Assembly: GCA_903840265.1 (NCBI GenBank)
Contig: CAIMFH010000109.1
Location: 62,001-126,000 of the forward strand
Origin: an uncultured Schlesneria sp.
GTDB lineage: Bacteria; Planctomycetota; Planctomycetia; Planctomycetales; Planctomycetaceae
Length of the DNA: 64,000 nucleotides
Direction of reading: 5' to 3'
Below the pieces are notes generated by a model. It was not told where the DNA came from, ran no database searches, and was given only the letters and a program-made list of their open reading frames with translations. The position numbers were made by a program, and so were the translations under genes. Positions 55,208-64,000 of the stretch are shown here, piece after piece; position 1 is the stretch's first letter; each line of letters opens with the position of its first letter.

Positions 55208-55996
55208 TCAGATGGTCATCGCGGTAAAGCCGCCATCGACAAGGAGATTGTGACCGGTCAAGAAGCTGCCAGCCGTCGGAGATGCGAGCAACAAGAGGCC
55301 CCCGGCAAGCTCTTCGGGTGATCCGAATCGAGCCATGGGCGTATGGCGCATGATGTTTTCAACACGATCGGGTGTCAGCACTTTTTTGTTTTGCTCGGCG
55401 GGAAAAAAGCCGGGCGACAAGGCATTGACCCGAATCCCCTTGGTGGCCCATTCACGGGCCAGGTTTTGAGTCAGGCTGAGCACTGCTGCCTTGGAAAGTG
55501 AATACGTGTAGACGCGTGAGAGTGGCGGTCCGGCACTCACGGACGCGATGTTGACGATCGAACCCTTAGTCCCGCGTTCCAACATGTACTTGCCGACAAC
55601 CTGACAGGCCAGGCGAACTCCGCGAAGATTCACATTGAGGATACGTTCCCATTCCTCCTCTGTGATCTCGAGGAACGGTGTCGCCGAGTTGACGCCGGCA
55701 CCATTCACCAGCACGTTGGCTTCGCGGCCGGTCGATCGCAAATGGGCAACCAAGCCATCCAGCCCGCTTTTTGATGTCGCATCACACGAGAAGTACTCCG
55801 CCGAACCACCTGCCTGCTGAATGGTGCGAACCCGCTCGTGCCCGTTATCGTCATTGCGACCGACGACCACGACGTGAGCCCCGGCTCCCGCCAGCGCATC
55901 ACAAAACGCTCCGCCCAGGGTTCCGGTTCCTCCAATGACGACTGCAGTCAAACCATCCAAGCCAAACATGTTCTTCAAATAGTCTGCGGAAGACAT
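55208..55996 (-). CDS. Short-chain dehydrogenase/reductase
   Basis: About 262 residues. The classical SDR pattern is present: cofactor glycine motif TGTLGG-type (AVVIGGTGTLGGAFCDALAG), VLVNGAGVN, catalytic Ser in NIASVSAGPPLSRVYTYSLSKAA with Tyr-x3-Lys (YSLSK), and RVNALSPGFFPAEQNK. Its best resemblance is to D-mannonate/fructuronate or gluconate 5-dehydrogenase-like oxidoreductases, with FLEITEEEWERILNVNLRGV. The ATG at 55996 was chosen. It stands opposite the convergent kinase gene. A sugar-acid substrate is possible but unproven. Confidence 0.9.
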   Translation of the reverse strand: MSSADYLKNMFGLDGLTAVVIGGTGTLGGAFCDALAGAGAHVVVVGRNDDNGHERVRTIQQAGGSAEYFSCDATSKSGLDGLVAHLRSTGREANVLVNGAGVNSATPFLEITEEEWERILNVNLRGVRLACQVVGKYMLERGTKGSIVNIASVSAGPPLSRVYTYSLSKAAVLSLTQNLAREWATKGIRVNALSPGFFPAEQNKKVLTPDRVENIMRHTPMARFGSPEELAGGLLLLASPTAGSFLTGHNLLVDGGFTAMTI

Positions 55997-56240
55997 TGAT
56001 GCGGATCCCCAAGGTGCGACCAAACGGTCGAAATTGATCCATCTAGTTTCGGGCAGAATGGGATCAGATTCAAGTGGGGACCGATCGCTGGCGCGTAGAC
56101 CATTGTTCGACCCATCTCAATACACCGAAATTGCGGCCTAGATGACCTTCGGCGTCGCGGAGATTCGTGTTGGCGGCGCATCGACGGCAGGACTTCGATG
56201 TCACCAATTTGCCAACGCGATGCGGCGACCCGCCGGTGGA

Positions 56241-57626
56241 CTACAAGCGCCGACGTGGCGGTTCGGGTTGCACCGCCAACGGAAGTTCGTTCGAAGATGA
56301 CACGCAGTGCAGGCTTGCCAGGGTTCTCAGGAACAATCGGTTCTGGCTGACAACCGGCGCGGTGAAGATCCCCTCGCCGATGGGGATTTCTGCGACCAGT
56401 TCCCCTCGCCCTCCCAAGCGGATCACGAAGACTTTTCCTTCTTCGTTACAGCAGTACAGGTATTGACCAGCAATCACCGGAGAGCATGAGATCGTGCCTC
56501 CCAAACGGCGTTTCCATTGCAGTTGGCCACTACCGGCTTCTAGACAGGCGAGCACACCGTCATCCGTGATCGTGTACAAGCGTCCATCGTGAACGAGAGG
56601 GGATAGCTCGGCTCCGGCGGACTTGTTGCTTTGCCAAACAAGATGTGTATTAGTCACATCACCGGAACCGTCGGCGCGGATGCAGAGTAACTCTTGTTGA
56701 GGGAATGTCGCCGAGGCGTACACGCAGTGTTCGTCGAACGCCACCGAATTAGCGACACGGTCCGCCGACCACTTGCAAGTCCAGAGGGAGTTTCCGGTGA
56801 GCGGGTCGTACGAAGCAACCTGATCTTTGCCCGCCATCAGCAACTGATCGCGGCCAGCGATGTGTGCGACGATCGGTGTCCCAAAACTGTCAGCCTCGGG
56901 ACGAAGGACTCTCCAGACGATTTCTCCTGTCTGACGATGAAGCGCCGTGAGATGACTCGCACCGACAAGCCGATTGATTCGAGCGCCTTTATTGTCGGCC
57001 GCGATGATCACCAGGGACTTGTAGATTGCTGGAGAAGAACTATATCCCCACTTCGAAAAATAAGGCCCTGCTTCACGCTTCCAGACGATTCGTCCACTCA
57101 AATCGGTCGCTGTCACCCACAGTCCTCCATTGACTGCAGCCGCCAGATAGATGTGTGTTCCGTCGCAGGCAGGTGTCGTTGACACCTGTGAGCTTCGCGC
57201 TGGCAGAGATAATATTCCGCCCTGATGCAGTTGGGATTGCCACTGCAAACGACCTGATGCGTGATCGACGCAGGCCAATGAAATCGATTCTCGCGCCGTA
57301 TCGATGACGGGCAGAAACAATTTCTCGCCCCAGACGCAAAGCGCGGTGCGACCGCGACCGGAAATCGACGCAACCCAACCATTGTCACTTTCACCGGGCA
57401 ACCATTGCGCCGGTGGGTTGGCGAGCGGAGCGGTATTGGATTGGCTGGTTCCCCGAAACCAGGGCCAATCGCCCGGCCCGGGATGTGCGTCCATCATCGC
57501 AAAATTCACAGACTCTTTCGCGCGATTGACTTCGCGCACGCCTGTATTGCGGAGTGTCGCCAACAGAAGTAGTCCCAACAGCGCGATCGCCGCCAGAACT
57601 CGAAAATTTCGCAACAAACTCATCAT
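56241..57626 (-). CDS. PQQ-type beta-propeller protein
   Basis: A 461-residue exported protein with an N-terminal membrane anchor (about 7-24, FRVLAAIALLGLLLLATL) and a PQQ-like/BamB-type propeller. Blades are recognised by repeated A-C/L-D ... G-x-x-x-W segments, such as LACVDHASGRLQWQSQLHQG, ALHRQTGEIVWRVL, ASYDPLTGNSLWTCKW and ACLEAGSGQLQWKRRLGG. The start GDWPWFRGTSQSN is a classic planctomycete WFRG motif. No quinoprotein catalytic residues were identified, so a binding or scaffold role is more likely than dehydrogenase activity. The ATG at 57626 has AGGAGG eight bases upstream. Confidence 0.88.
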   Translation of the reverse strand: MMSLLRNFRVLAAIALLGLLLLATLRNTGVREVNRAKESVNFAMMDAHPGPGDWPWFRGTSQSNTAPLANPPAQWLPGESDNGWVASISGRGRTALCVWGEKLFLPVIDTARESISLACVDHASGRLQWQSQLHQGGILSLPARSSQVSTTPACDGTHIYLAAAVNGGLWVTATDLSGRIVWKREAGPYFSKWGYSSSPAIYKSLVIIAADNKGARINRLVGASHLTALHRQTGEIVWRVLRPEADSFGTPIVAHIAGRDQLLMAGKDQVASYDPLTGNSLWTCKWSADRVANSVAFDEHCVYASATFPQQELLCIRADGSGDVTNTHLVWQSNKSAGAELSPLVHDGRLYTITDDGVLACLEAGSGQLQWKRRLGGTISCSPVIAGQYLYCCNEEGKVFVIRLGGRGELVAEIPIGEGIFTAPVVSQNRLFLRTLASLHCVSSSNELPLAVQPEPPRRRL

Positions 57627-57729
57627 CACGACAGCCTCCTGCTGTCTAATCGCGCGCTCAGTCTCTGAGGTATCGGGTCATTCATTGAGTGGATTCTGTA
57701 TTCGATGCAAATCGTCAATCCGCAAGAGA

Positions 57730-59784
57730 TCAGGCGGCCGCCGCGGGGGCGTCCCACAATTGCTGATAGACAGGACAGGCGGCTTGAAGTTCGCTGTGAG
57801 TCCCGGTCGCAACAACTCTTCCATGATCCAGCACGACAATCCGCGACACGTATTCCAACAGGGCAGGCGAGAGCGTATGAGTAATAATCACAGCGGTTCG
57901 GCTGTGAACAAATTCCTTCAACGCAGAATGAATCAGGACTTCACTTTCCGCATCGATTGCCGATGTCGGTTCGTCGAGGATCAGCAATCGAGGATCTCTT
58001 AAGATGGCGCGTGCCAAAGCAACGCGTTGACGCTGGCCGCCCGAAAGCTGGCGGCCTCCTTCGCCGACGGGAGTTTTCAGTCCCAGCGGCTTCTGGTCCG
58101 CAAAATCAAGGACATGAGCTCGACGCGCGGCTTCGCGGACTTCTTGATCAGTGGCAGACGGATTCCCATAGCGGATATTTTCGGCGATGGTGTCGTCAAA
58201 CAGGAGGACTTCCTGGGGAACGATGGCGATTTGATCTCGCAGGTCGTGCAGCCGTGCTTGTCTGATATCCAGGTCGTCGAACAGAACTGTCCCTTCGTCT
58301 GGATCTTGAAATCGGGGCAGCAAGCCCACCAGTGTCGATTTCCCCGAGCCGTTGCTGCCGACGACAGCGACGGTTTCACCAACCTCAATCTTCAGACTCA
58401 AGCCGTTTAGAACGCGGCCGCGTTCCAGCGTTTTGTCGCCGTCGGCTCGCGCATAGCTGAAATGGACATCGCGAAATTCGACGCTACGTTCGAGGGGGGG
58501 CAACCACTGCGGCGATTCGTTGACCGCAACCAATGACTCTTGATCCAAGCGTTTCAGAACTTGCTCAGCCAGGGTACCTGACTGGCGAATGATGTTGTAG
58601 AACTTTGAAAACTTGCGGACTGGATCGATGACCCCTGCCAGCAGGGCGTAAAATGTCGCCAATTCCTCCATCTTGGGAGGAAGAGTGGCCAGCCTGATTC
58701 CCCAGATCGAGGTGACCTGTCGCAGTGCGAGAAACGCCGCCGGCATTAGCACCGCAAGGACGGCAAACACGGTCAGGATTTCAACCGCAGCACCGCTGGC
58801 CGCATCAACTCTGTGGAGTCGCATCACCTGCATGAAGTACTCGCGATTGCGGCGGTGAAACATTCGCCGATGGAAGCCGCTCTGTCCGAAGACGATGACG
58901 GCCCGGATGTTGATGAATGTCTCTTCCAGCGATTTGAACAATCGGCCCACGCCATCAATCATCCGGCGAGTCGCACGACGCAAACGCTGGCCAAACAAAT
59001 GAATCATCCAACCCGCGATGGGCAGGAAGACCAGCAGCAAGATCGTGAGTTGCCAATTGATGTAGAACATCCCGGCCAGGCAGGCGATGGCCTTCAAGGG
59101 CTCGCGAACGATTCGTCCGCCCAACTCGCCAAGACCGTATGAGAGACCCTGCAAGGTATACGTGAAGTCCGTCATCAACTTTGGCGTGCCATTCAAGGCG
59201 ATCGTTTGAGGGTCTAGTTTGAGGGTCTTGCGAAACATGGCCTGGCGAAGATCGATCACGATCAGTTCGGCCACGCTTCCTGCCAGGTAATCCTGAAAGA
59301 AGCTGCACAGTCCGTTCAAAAGGGCCACCGCCAGCACCAATCCGAACATCACCGTGAAGAGTTGAAACGGATCTGTCGGCAACTTGGACAGGACATTTGC
59401 TTCGAAACTGCTGTACAGCCAGACACGAAAAGATTGCGACTTCTGCCAGTTCTGTTCACGACGAATCTCGTTCCAGATCTGCAACCGCTCTTTCATCCGC
59501 GACCGGGAACCGTCTTCTGGCAACGCATTCAGGTTGTCGTCGAGAGTCTTTAAGTTCGCAGCATGCTGGCTGATTCGAGTCGATGCATCTTCGATCTCGT
59601 GTCGAACATAGTTTCCGAGAGATTTGTGCTCGCCAAACATCACGGTCAATGGAAACGAGAGCGCGAGTTCAGCACTCCAGAGCGCGGCCGCCAATACACC
59701 GAACAGCAGCGACCACGCCAAGCGGCGCCAGTACGGATAGACAAATGATAAAAGCCGACCCCAAGTCTGCACGACGCTTCGCAT
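57730..59784 (-). CDS. ABC exporter (fused permease-ATPase)
   Basis: About 684 residues: six membrane helices in an ABC_membrane domain (first helices about 15-45 and, after a long charged insert of about 110 residues, 145-175; others to about 370), then an ATPase domain (about 430-680). Motifs: Walker A VGSNGSGKSTLVGLLP, Q-loop IVPQEVLLFDDT, signature LSGGQRQRVALARA, Walker B LLILDEPTSAID, H-loop ITHTLS. The extra soluble segment between the first two helices (HEIEDASTRISQHAANLKTL ... RIRREQNW-like) is unusual for MsbA-type exporters. Substrate unknown; lipid or peptide export is possible. Confidence 0.92.
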   Translation of the reverse strand: MRSVVQTWGRLLSFVYPYWRRLAWSLLFGVLAAALWSAELALSFPLTVMFGEHKSLGNYVRHEIEDASTRISQHAANLKTLDDNLNALPEDGSRSRMKERLQIWNEIRREQNWQKSQSFRVWLYSSFEANVLSKLPTDPFQLFTVMFGLVLAVALLNGLCSFFQDYLAGSVAELIVIDLRQAMFRKTLKLDPQTIALNGTPKLMTDFTYTLQGLSYGLGELGGRIVREPLKAIACLAGMFYINWQLTILLLVFLPIAGWMIHLFGQRLRRATRRMIDGVGRLFKSLEETFINIRAVIVFGQSGFHRRMFHRRNREYFMQVMRLHRVDAASGAAVEILTVFAVLAVLMPAAFLALRQVTSIWGIRLATLPPKMEELATFYALLAGVIDPVRKFSKFYNIIRQSGTLAEQVLKRLDQESLVAVNESPQWLPPLERSVEFRDVHFSYARADGDKTLERGRVLNGLSLKIEVGETVAVVGSNGSGKSTLVGLLPRFQDPDEGTVLFDDLDIRQARLHDLRDQIAIVPQEVLLFDDTIAENIRYGNPSATDQEVREAARRAHVLDFADQKPLGLKTPVGEGGRQLSGGQRQRVALARAILRDPRLLILDEPTSAIDAESEVLIHSALKEFVHSRTAVIITHTLSPALLEYVSRIVVLDHGRVVATGTHSELQAACPVYQQLWDAPAAAA

Positions 59785-60001
59785 CCCTGCTGTATGTAGT
59801 GCGCTCCGCACACCGATTGTCGCTGCTGGGTGCCTGACGAGACTTCCAGCCGGGCGTATTACAGAACAAATCCGAAGGACCGTCCAGAGCAGTCAAAATG
59901 GGGCGGAATAAGCAAAGAGGCGGTCTGGGCGATTGGCGGAGCGCCGGCGGACGTCGTGTTCATCTTGACGGTCGCATTAGAGGTGGGATACATCCCCCTT
60001 C

Positions 60002-60760
60002 ATGCGTAGCCTATTCGCGATCTTTTGTGGATTAGCTCTCATCCTGGCACCTTTGCGCGCCGTATGGGGATGGACCGAGGAACGCCAACTGGGGTCGTAT
60101 TTGATTCGATCCGAGTTCGCTCTACGGGACGTTCAAGGCTTAGTGGACGACTTGGGCGATCTGCAATCCGACATCGAGCGACAACTGGGGCTGAAATGTG
60201 AGCCCGGCGAGATTCAAATCCATCTGTTCAAGAGCAAGTGGAGCTACAACAGCTACTTGAGTAAGCGAGTTCCGGAAGGTACGAAACGACAGGCGTTATT
60301 CGTGCAAGGGACTGACGCAGGAAGGGTTTACGCGTATCGACACTCGGGGTTGGATACCGATGTCCGGCACGAGACAACTCACGCTTTGCTACACACGGCC
60401 CTTCCCTATGTGCCGATCTGGCTGGACGAAGGATTGGCCGAGTATTTTGAGCCGTCGCCAGGTCTGCGTGAGAAAGGAAACGCTCATCGCGGCGAGTTGC
60501 AATGGGCTATCAAACTTGGTTGGCGACCATCGCTCGAAAAGCTGGAAGGCAAGCGAACTCAAGCTGAGATGGGAAAGAATGATTACCGCGATGCCTGGGG
60601 CGTGATGCATTTCGTACTGCACGGGCCGCCTGAGGCTCGCGAGGCCTTGGCCAAGTACTTTGAGGAAGTCCAATCGGGCAAAGCACCGATGCCGCTCAGT
60701 CAGCATCTGCGCCGCCGGATTCCGAACTTCGAGCAAGCAGTGATCGATCATCTGAAGTGA
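60002..60760 (+). CDS. Exported HExxH gluzincin-like protein
   Basis: A 252-residue protein with a signal peptide (about 1-23). The motif HETTH (His-Glu-x-x-His, at about residues 123-127, in RHETTHALLH) is followed about 20 residues later by WLDEGLAEYFE, whose Glu fits a third zinc ligand. This is the pattern of DUF1570-like or gluzincin peptidases. An early region (QSDIERQLGLKCEPGEIQIH) precedes it. It probably acts as a periplasmic zinc peptidase, although a structural role is possible. The DUF1571-type gene follows about 175 bases later. Confidence 0.82.
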   Translation: MRSLFAIFCGLALILAPLRAVWGWTEERQLGSYLIRSEFALRDVQGLVDDLGDLQSDIERQLGLKCEPGEIQIHLFKSKWSYNSYLSKRVPEGTKRQALFVQGTDAGRVYAYRHSGLDTDVRHETTHALLHTALPYVPIWLDEGLAEYFEPSPGLREKGNAHRGELQWAIKLGWRPSLEKLEGKRTQAEMGKNDYRDAWGVMHFVLHGPPEAREALAKYFEEVQSGKAPMPLSQHLRRRIPNFEQAVIDHLK

Positions 60761-60934
60761 CCACTTTGTCAAAACCACCAATTGAGTGATTAATGACCAG
60801 TCATTGGCCTATGACTTGCACAATTGGGTTTGCCAGATTCTTGTGTCTCAGCTACTGTTAGCGCGTTCGGCCGCCAAGGGATGGTTGGCAGGAGTCAACG
60901 CGGTGTGCGTCGCGATGGTCGGAGGGAGTTTGCA

Positions 60935-61813
60935 ATGGCCTGCTGTGTCAATATGTTTGGATCGTTACGGATGCGTCTTGTCTCTTTCGTCCTGCCAGCA
61001 ACAGTTTTGCTGATCTGCGGATCCAGTCGTGGCGGCGACGACAAGATTCCGTTGACTGCCCGCGCCGAAGCTGGATCGAGCAGTGTTGGATCCGAGCAGG
61101 ATGTCCCGACTCCACCGATCGACAAGCAGCATCCCCTCTTTCTACCGCTTCAAGAGGCCTATAAGTCCCGAATATCACTCAAAAACGTGAAGGACTATCA
61201 AGCCGACTTCACGAAGAAAGAGTTAATGGGTCGCCGGTTGCTGACGACCAACATGAACTTGAAACTTCGTCAAGAACCGTTCAGCGTTTACTTGAAGTTC
61301 GTGAATCCGAACGCAGGCCGCGAAGTGATCTATGTCCAAGGACGAAACAAGAACAATTTGATCGTTCACGAAGTCGGGATCAAGTCGATTGTTGGCACAC
61401 TCGAGCTACCACCGACTGGCCCGGATGCCATGTCTGACAACAAGTATCCGGTTACCATGATCGGCTTGAAGACGATGCTGGATAAGGTCATCAAACAATG
61501 GGAAACCGAGGGGAAGCTTGGGGAAGTGAAGACGCAGAAATACCCCGACGCTAAATTGCCGAGCGGTGAAGAATGCGTCGCGTACGAATCACTGCATCCG
61601 ACACCACGCGAAGAGTTCCCCTACCATATCACTCGTCTGTGGATTGAGAAAAAGAGCAATCTGGCGATTCGCGTGGAGCAGTTGGGGTTCCCTCAACGAA
61701 ACGACAAGACGCCGCCCATCGTTGAGGAATACACCTACAGCAAGCTCAAGATCAACGTCTCGCTAAGCGACCGTGATTTTGACAAAAAGAATCCCGGTTA
61801 TGCCTTTCCCTGA
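60935..61813 (+). CDS. DUF1571-type exported protein
   Basis: A 292-residue protein with an N-terminal hydrophobic segment (about 13-30) and the DUF1571-like body: SLKNVKDYQADFTKKELM, then NLKLRQEPFSVYLKFVNP, REVIYVQGRNKNNLIVHEVG and THYHITRLWIE-like segments, ending EYTYSKLKINVSLSDRDFD. It has an outer-membrane lipoprotein-sorting (LolA-like) beta fold flavour. This family is widespread in Planctomycetes with unknown function. The ATG at 60935 is preceded by GGAGGGAG. Its 3' end overlaps the panC start by 14 bases. Confidence 0.8.
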   Translation: MACCVNMFGSLRMRLVSFVLPATVLLICGSSRGGDDKIPLTARAEAGSSSVGSEQDVPTPPIDKQHPLFLPLQEAYKSRISLKNVKDYQADFTKKELMGRRLLTTNMNLKLRQEPFSVYLKFVNPNAGREVIYVQGRNKNNLIVHEVGIKSIVGTLELPPTGPDAMSDNKYPVTMIGLKTMLDKVIKQWETEGKLGEVKTQKYPDAKLPSGEECVAYESLHPTPREEFPYHITRLWIEKKSNLAIRVEQLGFPQRNDKTPPIVEEYTYSKLKINVSLSDRDFDKKNPGYAFP

Positions 61814-62687
61814 CCGCGCCGAAATCCAGGTTGCCGAATCGGTTCAGTCGGTTCGCGATGCGGTCAGCCGCGCTAAGTGGTCCGGCCATCGAGTTGGATT
61901 TGTCCCGACGATGGGGGCCTTGCATGTTGGACACGTCAGTCTGATCGAGCGCGCTCGTAGGGAATGTGGGTACGTTGCAGTCAGTATCTTCGTCAATCCA
62001 ACGCAGTTTGGTCCCAACGAAGATTTCAATCGTTATCCCCGTCCGCGCGATGCCGATTTGGCGATGTGTCGCGACGCAGGGGCGGATCTTGTTTTCTACC
62101 CTACCGTTGAAACAATGTATCCTGTGGGCCATCGAACTTTTGTGGAAGTGGCTGGTTTGTCGGAGATCCTGGAAGGAGCCATCCGACCTGGCCATTTCCG
62201 TGGAGTCACGACCGTGGTGACGAAGCTGTTCAATATCGTCCAAGCGGATCGAGCCTACTTCGGACAGAAAGATTATCAGCAGCAATCGGTCATTCGCGTC
62301 ATGGCACGCGAGCTCGACATGCCGACGGATGTTGTCACCTGCGAAACCATTCGCGATCCTGACGGTTTGGCCCTGAGCAGTCGCAATGCTTATCTGAGCG
62401 AGTCGGAACGAAAGTCGGGACTGGCATTATCGCGAGCTTTAAGGCTTGCTGAGCGTCTGGCTGGTGAAGGTGAACTGGACATTCCGACGCTGGAGTCGGC
62501 AATGCGGAATGAACTGGAAAATACCCCCGGCGTTACGCTGGAATATGCTGTGATCGTCAATCACGAATCCATGAGAGAGTTGACTGCCGCAGAGCCCAGG
62601 ATGGTTGCTCTGGTCGCCGCTCGTGTCGGATCGACCCGGTTAATTGATAATATGATTCTACGGCTTCCCAGTGGAACCATTACTTAG
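61800..62687 (+). CDS. panC: Pantoate-beta-alanine ligase
   Basis: A 295-residue pantothenate synthetase that joins pantoate and beta-alanine with ATP in coenzyme A synthesis. The motifs are GFVPTMGALHVGHVSLIERA (HxGH nucleotide site), VSIFVNPTQFGPNEDFNRYP, DVVTCETIRDPDGLALSSRN and AYFGQKDYQQ. Length is standard. The ATG at 61800 lies within the DUF1571-type gene (14-base overlap), and a weak Shine-Dalgarno sequence suggests coupled translation. lgt follows 12 bases later. Other panthothenate genes are not in the window. Confidence 0.95.
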   Translation: MPFPDRAEIQVAESVQSVRDAVSRAKWSGHRVGFVPTMGALHVGHVSLIERARRECGYVAVSIFVNPTQFGPNEDFNRYPRPRDADLAMCRDAGADLVFYPTVETMYPVGHRTFVEVAGLSEILEGAIRPGHFRGVTTVVTKLFNIVQADRAYFGQKDYQQQSVIRVMARELDMPTDVVTCETIRDPDGLALSSRNAYLSESERKSGLALSRALRLAERLAGEGELDIPTLESAMRNELENTPGVTLEYAVIVNHESMRELTAAEPRMVALVAARVGSTRLIDNMILRLPSGTIT

Positions 62688-62699
62688 CAGGATGCGCTC

Positions 62700-63842
62700 A
62701 TGCGTCAGATACTGTTCCAGATTCCACTCGACCAACCGCTCGATCTCGGATCGCTGGGGAAAGTCTACCTGTTTGGCGTCGGCCTGCTGCTGTTGCTGTG
62801 GTCTGCCCTGGGTATCTGGCTGCTTGTCTCTCGCATTCGGCAGAAGACCGCGTTCAATATCGAGGATGTCTGGAGCGTCGGTCGCTGGATCGTAGGTGCC
62901 GTCTTGATTCTCGCCGCGCCTCAGTTGGGGGCATGGTTGCGAGTTAACGGCTCGGAGCCATTCAAAGAGGGGCTGCCGATTTTTGGTTATGGATTTATGT
63001 TGTTTGTTGCAGTCGCTGTCGGAGGCTGGTGGGCTGCTTTACGAGCACAACGCGAGCATCTTTCCAGCGATCGAATCTGGGATCTGGCCTTCTGCCTGTT
63101 CATCTCCGGGATCGCGGGGGCACGTCTGTTCTATCTGATCGAATACCGAGATCGCGTCTTTCAGGATGTCACGACGGTTCCGCAGTTTGTGGTCACAGTG
63201 CTCAATCTTTCCAGCGGCGGCATCGTCCTTTATGGCGGCTTGATTGCGGCTGCGGTTGCGTTCTTCGTGTATTGCGGTGTGAACCGCATCCGTCCGCTCG
63301 CGATGCTGGACATTATCACCCCCTCCATTTTCCTGGGAATCGGATTCGGGCGAATCGGTTGCTTCCTGAACGGCTGCTGCTATGGCGGCCCCTCGGACCT
63401 CCCTTGGGCAGTCAGTTTTCCACGAGACAGCGCCACGTTTGGGGCACTTGTCGAAAAAAAGCTGCTCTCTCCCGCTGCGGCCTGCACTCCACCGCTGCAT
63501 CCGACACAACTTTATAGCGCGATCGATGGCTTTGTGATCGCAGCGCTGACGGCTTGGTATTTCAGCCGGCGCCGGCGCAATGGAGAAGTGTTCGCGATCG
63601 GACTGTTTATCTATCCGATCACGCGATTCCTGATCGAGTTCATCCGCAACGACGAGCCCGGGTTGTTGGGGCCGAAGCTGACGATTGCTCAGTGGATCAG
63701 CATAGGCATGTTCGCAATCGCCCTCGGATATATGACTTGGCTCAGCCGTCGACCGGCGGTTCGCGAGCCAATTTGTTCGCTGCCTGATCCAAAGTCGGAC
63801 AGTGCCGGCTCGGGAGTCGTTCGAGCTCAGCCCGTGCGATGA
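62700..63842 (+). CDS. lgt: Prolipoprotein diacylglyceryl transferase
   Basis: A 380-residue, seven-helix enzyme that attaches diacylglyceryl to the lipobox Cys of prolipoproteins. The signature GIGFGRIGCFLNGCCYGGPS contains the conserved Arg, and RFLIEFIRNDE holds the second key Arg. At the position of the E. coli HGG motif (His103) it reads VLYGGLIAA, so Tyr replaces that histidine. The N-terminal 60 residues form an extra segment with one or two additional helices compared with short Lgt proteins. AGGA precedes the ATG. It follows panC closely and is probably co-transcribed. Confidence 0.93.
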   Translation: MRQILFQIPLDQPLDLGSLGKVYLFGVGLLLLLWSALGIWLLVSRIRQKTAFNIEDVWSVGRWIVGAVLILAAPQLGAWLRVNGSEPFKEGLPIFGYGFMLFVAVAVGGWWAALRAQREHLSSDRIWDLAFCLFISGIAGARLFYLIEYRDRVFQDVTTVPQFVVTVLNLSSGGIVLYGGLIAAAVAFFVYCGVNRIRPLAMLDIITPSIFLGIGFGRIGCFLNGCCYGGPSDLPWAVSFPRDSATFGALVEKKLLSPAAACTPPLHPTQLYSAIDGFVIAALTAWYFSRRRRNGEVFAIGLFIYPITRFLIEFIRNDEPGLLGPKLTIAQWISIGMFAIALGYMTWLSRRPAVREPICSLPDPKSDSAGSGVVRAQPVR

Positions 63843-64000
63843 CTTCTTGAATTCGATGCCACCGAAGCACCGTCGCAGGCAGAAGAACCGTCAAAGTCGG
63901 ACTCCGCGAACTTTCGAAACCGGGTCCAATCGGCTCGAATTCCCGGGAACTTTCGACCGATTCTGGTCGTCGAAAGAGTCGGTGATCGTGAACGCGCCGT
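63742..64000. other. Right end: open frames continuing out of the window
   Basis: Two frames stay open to the edge. On plus, an ATG at 63856 opens a basic N-terminus (MPPKHRRRQKNRQ). On minus, a frame ending at 63742 overlaps the lgt 3' end by about 100 bases and reads VLRWHRIQEVIARAELERLP near its end. Neither has recognisable features within 150 bases, so I cannot decide which, if any, is the true gene. Confidence 0.25.

Overview
The window looks like chromosomal DNA of a planctomycete (Planctomycetota), probably a motile Planctomycetaceae-type organism. This rests on gene content: several Ser/Thr kinases fused to WD40, formylglycine-generating-enzyme (FGE) or coiled domains, an ECF sigma factor paired with a kinase, a lone PSD1-type cytochrome c domain, a DUF1571-type protein, zinc-ribbon/secretin-like proteins, LRR and PQQ-propeller proteins, and a partial flagellar cluster. 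No rRNA, tRNA, CRISPR array, intact transposase or prophage was recognised. Most sequence is ordinary chromosomal coding DNA of uniform style.

Layout. 0.3-3.8 kb: QueD-like PTPS, a ketoacyl synthase and a MotA/TolQ/ExbB protein. 3.9-7.9 kb (minus): three envelope hypotheticals, one LRR-like. 8.2-16.5 kb: flagellar genes in two divergent arms, fliH-fliI-fliJ-motE on minus and fliK-flgD-flgE on plus, with a cluster of GGCC-rich palindromes between fliJ and fliI. 16.6-20.7 kb: PAS-AraC regulator divergent from bifunctional proline catabolism enzyme PutA. 20.7-24.6 kb (minus): ligase-associated-type exonuclease, small membrane protein, and a SulP-carbonic anhydrase fusion with an 11-base C tract just upstream of its ribosome binding site. 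25-28.2 kb: two tandem zinc-ribbon/membrane/secretin-like proteins and a BFD-type [2Fe-2S] protein. 28.2-30.9 kb: hypothetical, RuvX, a lipoprotein and a GNAT acetyltransferase bracketed by copies of an inverted repeat.

31-41.5 kb is a signalling region: an ECF sigma factor followed by a kinase with an N-terminal anti-sigma-like zinc motif and a WD40 propeller; then a kinase-FGE fusion, a secreted protein with three copies of a helical repeat carrying an invariant E-x-H-H-x-E-x-H motif, and a convergent ABCG-type exporter with two FHA domains. The three-repeat protein is the best candidate for something undescribed. 41.7-47.6 kb: a decayed gene fragment, a methyltransferase, a large hybrid histidine kinase and an ECF sigma/anti-sigma pair. 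47.8-50.6 kb: Tat-exported phosphoesterase, cytochrome c domain protein, O-methyltransferase. 51.7-55.2 kb: RecJ followed by a third kinase. 55.2-59.8 kb (minus): SDR, PQQ propeller, ABC exporter. 60-63.8 kb (plus): gluzincin-like protein, DUF1571-type protein, PanC and Lgt in close series.

All identifications are from reading translated sequence and motifs; no database search was run. Start codons were chosen from Shine-Dalgarno spacing and family length and are stated where they differ from the longest open frame.
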